Shown in pieces: positions 41,343 to 47,214 of a stretch of DNA of 47,214 nt. The stretch is from Actinomycetota bacterium (GTDB lineage Bacteria; Actinomycetota; Acidimicrobiia; Acidimicrobiales; Acidimicrobilacustridaceae). Under the pieces are notes generated by a model. That model was not told the origin of the DNA. It worked only from the letters and a program-made list of their open reading frames with translations, and searched no databases. Location of the stretch: NCBI GenBank assembly GCA_005787345.1, contig SYBH01000164.1, positions 1 to 47,214 on the forward strand, written 5' to 3'. A program made the translations under genes and the position numbers. Position 1 is the stretch's first letter, and every line of letters starts with the position of its first letter.

Positions 41343-42515
41343 TTACTTCGCTGCTGGCTTCTTCTTTTCGGGAAGTCCGAGACGAACTTCCGTTTGGGCC
41401 CACTGCGGCCAACGAGCACGGCTCTTTTCCGCGAGTTTGCGCATGAGAGCGATCGCTCCGGGGTCTTCATCGCCGGGACGAGCTTCGATTGAACCGTCGG
41501 CGATCATTCGCTGAATAATTTCGCGGCCGACATCGGTTCGAACGATGGTGAGTGTCCAGTCGTTGTCTTTACCAATACCGCCGGTCGAAATGTCGGCATG
41601 TTCTGCTGCGAAATCGGGGCAGTGATTGCAGCCCTCACGAGTCCAGTCGTGACATTCCTTGAGGTTGACCTCGTGGTAGCCGCCATCGCGGGTCCAGATT
41701 TGGAAAACACCCTTGATGTTCATCTTGGTGATTTCCGACTTCGGGATGCGGTACTTCGCCTCGAACAGCTCTTCAAAGATTGCGTCATCGAACGTCTTTG
41801 AGCAAAGCAAACCGATGTTGAAGACGATGGGCTTGGAGACCTTGCCGATTTTTCGCGACCACATAACTGGGGCGATTGAGGACTGGCAACTCATGCCAAC
41901 AAGGGCGAGTCGCTTGAGGCCGCGTTCTTTGGCTTCGTCCATTGCGAGTGTGTTGGCTGAGTAGGTGTAGCGACTGCCAGCGCCTGCGAGCACTTCTTCG
42001 CGATTGGTAGCAACGCCGGGGATGGCTTTCCAGGTCGCTGCATCGCCGCCTTCGAGGTACGAGGTAAGCGCGCCGTCGATGTAGTCGTTGTCGAGCGCCC
42101 AAATGAGAAGTGCCGACACCAAGCCGCCGTCTTGACCCATGCGGTGGACCATGTCATCAGATGCGCGGGTGAGGAGGATGTCGCTGTAGATGCCAGCAAC
42201 TTCATCGTCGGCACGGTCGCGATCGAAGAGGTGTTCGTTTGCTTGCGGTTCCCATGCTCGGAAGCGCGGGCAGGCGCGGGTGCAACTGGTGCAGCCCTTT
42301 TGTCCGTGACCGCAATCGGTGGGGCCGAGTTCGTCTTCGATGTGGAACGGCTTGTAGCCGCCAGCCTCGTGGTTGTACCCGATGACATCGTGAGGGCACG
42401 CAATGACGCAGCCAGCACAACCGGTGCACAGGCCGGAGGTAATGACCTCGCTGAAGAGTTCCTGCCACTGAAAGGTCCAGCGTTCGGCTTTGGTTGGCGT
42501 TTCGGTGGTGCTCAT
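41343..42515 (-). CDS. Coenzyme F420 hydrogenase/dehydrogenase beta-subunit-like iron-sulfur protein
   Basis: A 390-residue protein. Two [4Fe-4S] sites are visible: CTGCAGCVIACP (C30, C33, C36, C40) and C68, C75, C78, C82 (CGHGQKGCTSCTRACP). The rest contains the FrhB/FdhB-type flavin domain with GQDGGLVSALL and GMSCQSSIAP, plus extra cysteines in CHDWTREGCNHCPDF. Relatives transfer electrons between ferredoxin or a reductase and F420. The frame is open to 42578, but ATG 42515 with TAGATT eight bases upstream is preferred. The physiological partner is not in the window. Confidence 0.87.
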   Translation of the reverse strand: MSTTETPTKAERWTFQWQELFSEVITSGLCTGCAGCVIACPHDVIGYNHEAGGYKPFHIEDELGPTDCGHGQKGCTSCTRACPRFRAWEPQANEHLFDRDRADDEVAGIYSDILLTRASDDMVHRMGQDGGLVSALLIWALDNDYIDGALTSYLEGGDAATWKAIPGVATNREEVLAGAGSRYTYSANTLAMDEAKERGLKRLALVGMSCQSSIAPVMWSRKIGKVSKPIVFNIGLLCSKTFDDAIFEELFEAKYRIPKSEITKMNIKGVFQIWTRDGGYHEVNLKECHDWTREGCNHCPDFAAEHADISTGGIGKDNDWTLTIVRTDVGREIIQRMIADGSIEARPGDEDPGAIALMRKLAEKSRARWPQWAQTEVRLGLPEKKKPAAK

Positions 42516-42523
42516 AGAAGGTG

Positions 42524-42529
42524 AATCTA
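42524..42529 (-). promoter_or_regulatory. -10 hexamer TAGATT of the F420-type protein transcript
   Basis: TANNNT hexamer on the minus strand eight bases before ATG 42515. Confidence 0.45.
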
Positions 42530-42604
42530 CCCCGCAGGCAAGGGTTCGCTGCCCTTCGGCGAAACGATTGGACGGCATAGGCCTTCATCGGAAGACTGTC
42601 GCCC

Positions 42605-43846
42605 ATGGACCTGAACTATCCGGAAGACGCCGAGGCCTACCGCAGCGAAGTTCGCGGGTGGCTTGAAGAGAACCTCCCGAAGGGTTGGTTCGAACCCGGA
42701 TTCGAGATGAGTGCTGACGAGCGCGCGCTGTTTCTCGAGGAATGGACATCCAAGCTCTACGGCGGCGGTTGGATCTGCGCCTCGTGGCCGACCGAGTACG
42801 GCGGCAAGGGCCTTTCCACCATGAAGGCTGTTGTGGTGGCAGAAGAATTCGCGAATGCCGGTGCACCAATGCGAGCCGACTTCTTCGGCGACACACTTGT
42901 TGGCCCGACCATTCTCCAGTGGGGCACCGAAGAGCAGAAGAAGGAATTCCTTCCCAAGATTCTTTCGGGCACCATCGCTTGGTGTCAGGGATTCAGCGAG
43001 CCCGATGCCGGTTCCGATCTCGCCAACCTTGGCACCAAGGCTGTGCTTGACGGCGACGAGTGGGTTATCAACGGCCAAAAGATTTGGACCACCCAGGGAT
43101 TCATTGCTGACTACGTGTTCATTCTTTGTCGTACCGATCCCGATGCACCGAAGCACAAGGGCATTTCCTATTTGCTGTGCCCGATGGATCAGCCAGGTGT
43201 TGAAGTTCGCCCGATCAAGCAAATCGATGGATCGGCCGAGTTTGCCGAGGTGTTCCTCACCGATGCGCGTTGTGCGAAAGAGAACGTCGTTGGTGGCCTG
43301 AACAATGGTTGGGCTGTCGCGATGACCACACTCGGTTTCGAACGAGGCACTTCGGCGACAACGGGCTATCGCCGTTTCGAAACCGAACTGAATCACATCA
43401 TCGCTGTGGCAAAGAAGAACGGCACTATTGAAGATCCGATGATTCGTCAGCGCATTGCGCTTGCATGGTCGAAAGTTCAGATCATGCGTATCAACGGCCT
43501 TCGCTCGCTGACGGCAGTAGTCCAAGATCGCAAGGACTTTGGTGTTGCGGCACTTGGTGCAACGAACAAGATCTTCTGGAGCGAATATCACCAGCAGGTG
43601 ATGGCGCTTGCAATGGATGTACTTGGTCCCGAAGCTCAGCTTCTGCTCGGCAATGCCGGAACGGAAGAGTCTGTGCCTGGCTACGGCCGTCGCGCAGTCG
43701 ATCCGGCCTATCCCGCCAACGCGCTCCAATCCTCTTTTTTCTTCAGTCGCTCCGAGACTATTTGGGGCGGAACATCGCAGATTCAGCGCAATATCGTCGG
43801 TGAACGAGTGCTGGGACTGCCCAAGGAGCCCAAGGTCACAGCCTGA
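42605..43846 (+). CDS. Acyl-CoA dehydrogenase (FadE-type)
   Basis: A 413-residue flavoenzyme. Motifs are GFSEPDAGSDLANLGTKA, NGQKIWTTQG and, at the C-terminus, SRSETIWGGTSQIQRNIVGERVLGLP. This pattern resembles FadE subunits used for steroid or branched-chain substrates in actinobacteria. No strong ribosome-binding site or TANNNT hexamer is seen upstream. It is divergent from the F420-type gene (89 bases). Confidence 0.9.
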   Translation: MDLNYPEDAEAYRSEVRGWLEENLPKGWFEPGFEMSADERALFLEEWTSKLYGGGWICASWPTEYGGKGLSTMKAVVVAEEFANAGAPMRADFFGDTLVGPTILQWGTEEQKKEFLPKILSGTIAWCQGFSEPDAGSDLANLGTKAVLDGDEWVINGQKIWTTQGFIADYVFILCRTDPDAPKHKGISYLLCPMDQPGVEVRPIKQIDGSAEFAEVFLTDARCAKENVVGGLNNGWAVAMTTLGFERGTSATTGYRRFETELNHIIAVAKKNGTIEDPMIRQRIALAWSKVQIMRINGLRSLTAVVQDRKDFGVAALGATNKIFWSEYHQQVMALAMDVLGPEAQLLLGNAGTEESVPGYGRRAVDPAYPANALQSSFFFSRSETIWGGTSQIQRNIVGERVLGLPKEPKVTA

Positions 43847-43884
43847 ACCGAGCGGGGTGACGGAGTGTCGGAAACGGCCCCGAC

Positions 43885-43890
43885 TACCCT
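43885..43890 (+). promoter_or_regulatory. -10 hexamer TACCCT of the leaderless LCP transcript
   Basis: TANNNT hexamer nine bases before ATG 43900; identical to the one before ccmA. Confidence 0.5.
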
Positions 43891-43899
43891 GTTCCTTTC

Positions 43900-45534
43900 A
43901 TGTCCGATGTACCCCCCACGTCGGGAGGGCCCGTACCCCCATGGGATCCGGGTCAAACTCCTCGACGCAACGCCAGTTCTCCCGGTCGCCGGGTACTTGG
44001 CTCATCGAAGACCCCGCCTGCTGGCGGTTCGTCAGACGCGGGGCCAAAGCCGAATTTCCGTCATGCCAAGCCGCCCAAGACCGGTAAGCGTGTTCTCAAA
44101 GTCGGCATCGGGGTAGTTGTACTCATTGGCCTGGGCTTCGCCGCTGTCGCCGGCTACGGCTGGTACCGCTTTAACCAGATCAATCGAGACTCTCTGGCTC
44201 TTGAGTCATCTTCGGGCGGTGTGCAGAACTTCCTGATCGTTGGGTCCGATAGCCGGTCTGGAATTTCAAAGTCTGACAACAATTCGTCAGCATTTTTGGA
44301 TAGCCAAGGCGCGCAGGAGTCTGGGCAACGCTCCGACACGATCATGGTTGTCCGGGTCGATTCGAAAAACAAGACCATCAATCTGATGTCACTCCCTCGA
44401 GATTTGTGGGTTCCAATTCAACCTTCGGGGAAAGAAGAGCGAATTAATACCGCGTTTGCTCAAGGTAAAGACAGTGCCGATGGTGCGCAGCGGTTGATCG
44501 ACACAATCAAGGCGGATTTCGGGATCAGTATCAATCACTATGTCGAAATCAACTTCGAGAGTTTCAAAGGGGTAACCGACGCAGTTGGCGGTATCCCGAT
44601 GTACTTCGACAAGCAGGTGCGCGACAGAAGTTCTGGTTTCTACATGTATGGAACTGGATGTCAGGTACTCGATGGCGATGCTGCACTCGCGTATGCCCGA
44701 TCCCGCCACCTTGAGTATCTCGATCCCAAAACAAAGAAGTGGATTGAAGACCCGAGCGCTGATCTTGGGCGCATCTCTCGTCAGACCTTGTTCATGCGCA
44801 CAATGCTTGATCGTTCACAAGACAAGTTTGGTTCGATGGACTTAAAGGCGATCAACAGTTTGGTTTCATCAACTGCCGACAACCTCACTCTTGATTCCAA
44901 ATTAAGCATCGGCAATCTCGTCTCTCTCGGGAAATCTTTCAAGGGTTTCTCGGGCTCTCAGATTCAGACGCACGCGCTGCCGGTCTATATGGATATGACC
45001 AATGGTGGTGCGAGCATTCTTCGTCTCAATACCGCTGCTGCTGAAGATGTCTTCAATATCTTTCGAGGCCTTCCCGCCGGTACCGTTATGCCAACGTCAG
45101 TGGTCGTAAGCGTCGCCAATGCCACGGGTACGAAGGGCAAGGCGGTCGAGGTCTCCGATCGGTTGCGCCAACTTGGATACATGTCCAAGTCGACTGGTGA
45201 CGTCACCAAGTCGCAATCAGCCACCGTGATCAGGTACCTGCCTGGCTCCGAGAAGCAGGCGGATCTCCTTCGTCGTCAACTCGGCGGCAACGCTGAGATG
45301 CAGGTTGACAAGACGTTGAAGAGCAGCGCTCCAGTCACCGTTCTCCTTGGGTCATCGTTCACCGGTGTCCTTACTGAACCACTCCCGCCGACGACGACAA
45401 CAACGATTGCGGGAGCGGTTGCACCCTCAACCTCAGCGGCAACCGGACCAGTGACGACAGTGAAGCCTGGTGAGGTCACTGAATATGTTGGCGTTGAGGC
45501 TGGTAAGGCCCCCGAAGGCGTCGTCTGCAAGTGA
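43900..45534 (+). CDS. LytR-CpsA-Psr (LCP) family protein with LytR_C domain
   Basis: A 544-residue membrane protein that likely attaches cell-wall polysaccharide to peptidoglycan. A Pro-rich cytoplasmic N-terminus (1-65) precedes one helix (about 67-88). The LCP domain (about 105-350) has NFLIVGSDSRSG, SDTIMVVRVD, NLMSLPRDLWV, INTAFAQG, VDAVGGI-like TDAVGGIPMYF and YARSRHLE. The LytR_C domain follows (about 395-485; VVVSVANATGTKG), then a Thr/Pro-rich tail. Its stop overlaps the acyl-CoA ligase start by four bases (GTGA). Confidence 0.93.
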   Translation: MSDVPPTSGGPVPPWDPGQTPRRNASSPGRRVLGSSKTPPAGGSSDAGPKPNFRHAKPPKTGKRVLKVGIGVVVLIGLGFAAVAGYGWYRFNQINRDSLALESSSGGVQNFLIVGSDSRSGISKSDNNSSAFLDSQGAQESGQRSDTIMVVRVDSKNKTINLMSLPRDLWVPIQPSGKEERINTAFAQGKDSADGAQRLIDTIKADFGISINHYVEINFESFKGVTDAVGGIPMYFDKQVRDRSSGFYMYGTGCQVLDGDAALAYARSRHLEYLDPKTKKWIEDPSADLGRISRQTLFMRTMLDRSQDKFGSMDLKAINSLVSSTADNLTLDSKLSIGNLVSLGKSFKGFSGSQIQTHALPVYMDMTNGGASILRLNTAAAEDVFNIFRGLPAGTVMPTSVVVSVANATGTKGKAVEVSDRLRQLGYMSKSTGDVTKSQSATVIRYLPGSEKQADLLRRQLGGNAEMQVDKTLKSSAPVTVLLGSSFTGVLTEPLPPTTTTTIAGAVAPSTSAATGPVTTVKPGEVTEYVGVEAGKAPEGVVCK

Positions 45535-47072
45535 GCGGGGTTGCCGGAACTCTTGCCGGCATGATCGAAGGCGTCGCGGCCAGTCATCCCGACGACACGG
45601 CTCTGATCGATGCTGCTGGATCACTTACCTTCTCTGAATTGAGTCAACGAGTGCGCGCACCGGTGGCGCTGACAAACGAACTTCTTCGTCCGGATGTTCG
45701 TGTTGCGGTGATTGGGTCGAATCATCGTGTTTGGGTCGAGTTGTATTACGGCGTTCCCGCTTCGGGGAGGACGCTCGTGTTTCTCAACCATCGACTTCAT
45801 CCACGTGAGGTGATCGCAATGATTGAGCGATCAGGCGCGGGAATTGTTGTTGGCGAAATCGGTGAGCTGGATCGCCTTCGGGACGCGGGAGTCGAACTCC
45901 CAATGTTCGATTGGCAAACTTGGTCGGATCTGGTCGATGGCTTCGATGGCGGTCCTGCGCTGACTCCCGTTAATCCAGAAATTCCGGCATGGTTGTTGTT
46001 TACAAGTGGCACAACCGCGGCGCCGAAGGGTGCGTTGTTGACGCATCGGAGCATTCTCGCTGCGGTTGACGCGAGTGCCGGCGCGCGTCCAGTTGAAGTT
46101 GACGACGTATATGTCTTTCCATTCCCGTTGTGTCATGTCGCCGGATACAACGTTGTGCATCGCCATGCGCACGGACGGCCAGTTGTGTTGATGGGCGGAT
46201 TCTCCGCGGCGGAGTTCTGCGACATCGTCGAACGCGAGCGGGCAACCTCCACATCGCTTGCTGCCACCATGTTGGCAACACTTGTCGATTTGATTGACGC
46301 TGAGCCGCATCGACGTGCGCAGTTGGAACCGCTTCGGTCGATCGCATACGGCGCGGCACCCATGCCGACACCGCTCCTTCGGCGAGCAGACGAATTGTTG
46401 AAAGTTGATTTCGCTCAGGGCTATGGGATGACCGAACTCTCAGGGAACGCGGTTTTCTTAAATGCCGATGCCCATCGTCGGGGGCTTGCGGGCGATGCAG
46501 AATTGCTTGAAGCGGCAGGGCAACCTGCACCGGGTGTTGACCTTCGACTCGTCGACGCCGAAGGAAACGACGTCGCACGCGGAGAAGTGGGGGAGATCCT
46601 CATTCGTGCGCCTCAGGTGATGCTGGGGTACCTCAATGATCAAGAAGCGACCGAGGCGGCGCTTCAAGACGGGTGGTTGCGTACGGGCGATATGGGCCGA
46701 ATGGTCGAGGGCTGGCTGCACGTCGTCGACCGCAAGAAGGACATCATCATCACTGGTGGAGAAAACGTTTCGTCTCTAGAAGTCGAGGCGGCCGTGCTTG
46801 AGCATCCGAGCGTGGCGCGTGTGGCTGTGGTCGGCGTACCCGACTCGAAGTGGGGCGAGAACGTGTGCGCGGTCGTTGTTGCGACGCCAGGGCTTGAGAT
46901 CGTTGCCGCCGAGGTCGTGGCGTTCGTGCGTCAGAGGCTTGCGGGATTCAAAGTTCCTCGGCACATCGTCGTTGTCGAGGAACTCCCAGTGACGGGTTCA
47001 GGAAAAGTCGTGAAGGCCGAAATCCGCGAACGTTTGGCCCAGAATCCCGAATTGCTTGGGAATCGCCTCTAG
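45531..47072 (+). CDS. AMP-dependent acyl-CoA synthetase/ligase
   Basis: A 513-residue ANL-superfamily enzyme that activates a carboxylic acid as acyl-AMP and transfers it to CoA. The P-loop-like motif is LLFTSGTTAAPKG (about 153-165), followed by YGMTELSG, RTGDMG, VDRKKDIIITGGENV and the catalytic lysine in VTGSGKVVK. The chain length is not predictable. The GTG start overlaps the LCP stop (GTGA). It may feed the acyl-CoA dehydrogenases in the window, or supply an envelope modification given its coupling to the LCP gene. Confidence 0.92.
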   Translation: MSGVAGTLAGMIEGVAASHPDDTALIDAAGSLTFSELSQRVRAPVALTNELLRPDVRVAVIGSNHRVWVELYYGVPASGRTLVFLNHRLHPREVIAMIERSGAGIVVGEIGELDRLRDAGVELPMFDWQTWSDLVDGFDGGPALTPVNPEIPAWLLFTSGTTAAPKGALLTHRSILAAVDASAGARPVEVDDVYVFPFPLCHVAGYNVVHRHAHGRPVVLMGGFSAAEFCDIVERERATSTSLAATMLATLVDLIDAEPHRRAQLEPLRSIAYGAAPMPTPLLRRADELLKVDFAQGYGMTELSGNAVFLNADAHRRGLAGDAELLEAAGQPAPGVDLRLVDAEGNDVARGEVGEILIRAPQVMLGYLNDQEATEAALQDGWLRTGDMGRMVEGWLHVVDRKKDIIITGGENVSSLEVEAAVLEHPSVARVAVVGVPDSKWGENVCAVVVATPGLEIVAAEVVAFVRQRLAGFKVPRHIVVVEELPVTGSGKVVKAEIRERLAQNPELLGNRL

Positions 47073-47162
47073 GCGTCGACGGGATTGAAGTTCATGGAAC
47101 AATCTGAATGGAAGCGGATTCCTGCCGACAGCAACTCGGCACTATCCGATGTGACATGAGAG

Positions 47163-47214
47163 CGCCCTCGGGGCGATTCGAACGCCCGCACACGCCTCCG
47201 GAGGGCGATGCTCT
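47163..47214 (-). tRNA. tRNA-Arg (CCG anticodon), 3' part
   Basis: The 52 bases at the window edge fold as the 3' portion of a tRNA on the minus strand. They contain the discriminator G and acceptor strand CGAGGGC, the T-arm GGGCG-TTCGAAT-CGCCC, a 4-base variable loop, the anticodon loop CTCCGGA with anticodon CCG at 34-36, and the end of the D-arm (AGAGC). The 5' acceptor strand is beyond the window. CCA is not encoded. The 27-43 pair appears to be a T-T mismatch, which is minor. Confidence 0.85.

Noticed and set aside
42527-43729. 400-codon open frame antisense to the acyl-CoA dehydrogenase
   Set aside because: Mirror of a strongly conserved enzyme; its translation has no family features.
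1-47214. CRISPR arrays, insertion sequences, phage genes or integrases
   Set aside because: No direct-repeat arrays, transposase motifs or terminal inverted repeats were seen at any scale.

Overview
The window reads as a chromosomal segment of a high-GC actinobacterium, most likely of the Acidimicrobiia (Ilumatobacter-like). The evidence is a WhiB regulator, a DUF3107 protein, the MSMEG_4193/DUF3090/SCO1664 trio, a class E sortase, a PdtaS-type histidine kinase, an LCP protein with a LytR_C tail and Thr-rich lipoproteins. Genes are tightly packed, no gap without a gene exceeds 300 bases, and I see no insertion sequence, prophage, CRISPR array or integrase. The placement is inferred from gene content, not from a database search.

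Layout. 1-7.9 kb: end of a superoxide dismutase, an MscS channel, convergent valS, then cysS with a coupled MFS exporter and an acyl-CoA dehydrogenase. 7.9-15.3 kb (minus strand): a membrane O-acyltransferase, then a run read right to left of a Tat-signal protein, a HemK-like methyltransferase, two tandem ubiquitin-fusion genes, a dihydrodipicolinate-reductase-like dehydrogenase and an MTA/SAH-deaminase-like amidohydrolase. 15.4-17.6 kb: OB-fold/thiolase pair with a TetR regulator. 17.6-22.3 kb: glycosyltransferase and divergent glycoside hydrolase, small envelope proteins, a septum-formation lipoprotein and a class E sortase. 22.4-29.2 kb: a complete, overlapping ccmABCDEFGHI operon (System I cytochrome c maturation), including a 54-residue ccmD. 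29.2-34.6 kb: a SixA-like phosphatase, cysteine desulfurase with a SufR-like regulator, divergent mrp, DUF3107 and pdtaS. 34.7-38.8 kb: whiB, a glycerophosphodiester phosphodiesterase, a lipid kinase and etfBA with a strong terminator. 38.9-47.2 kb: the SCO1664/DUF3090/MSMEG_4193 trio, a lipoprotein, an F420-hydrogenase-beta-like iron-sulfur protein, a second acyl-CoA dehydrogenase, LCP plus acyl-CoA ligase, and the 3' part of a tRNA-Arg(CCG) at the right edge.

The outstanding feature is the tandem pair at 12522-13908. Each protein begins with a near-eukaryotic ubiquitin (about 87% and 83% identical to human ubiquitin by my alignment from memory), fused without the terminal Gly-Gly to the same beta-rich domain. 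No E1, E2 or deubiquitinase gene is visible nearby. They lie in a co-directional run with a methyltransferase and a Tat-exported protein, which could be a previously undescribed system.

A second pattern is regulatory. At least fifteen genes, nearly all first in their transcription unit, carry a TANNNT -10 hexamer only 6-11 bases before the start codon and mostly lack a Shine-Dalgarno sequence, which implies leaderless mRNAs. Internal genes tend instead to have GGAG-type sites or ATGA/GTGA overlaps. Metabolically the segment suggests an aerobic heterotroph with fatty-acid or sterol-type acyl-CoA oxidation (two acyl-CoA dehydrogenases, thiolase, acyl-CoA ligase, ETF) and c-type cytochrome respiration.
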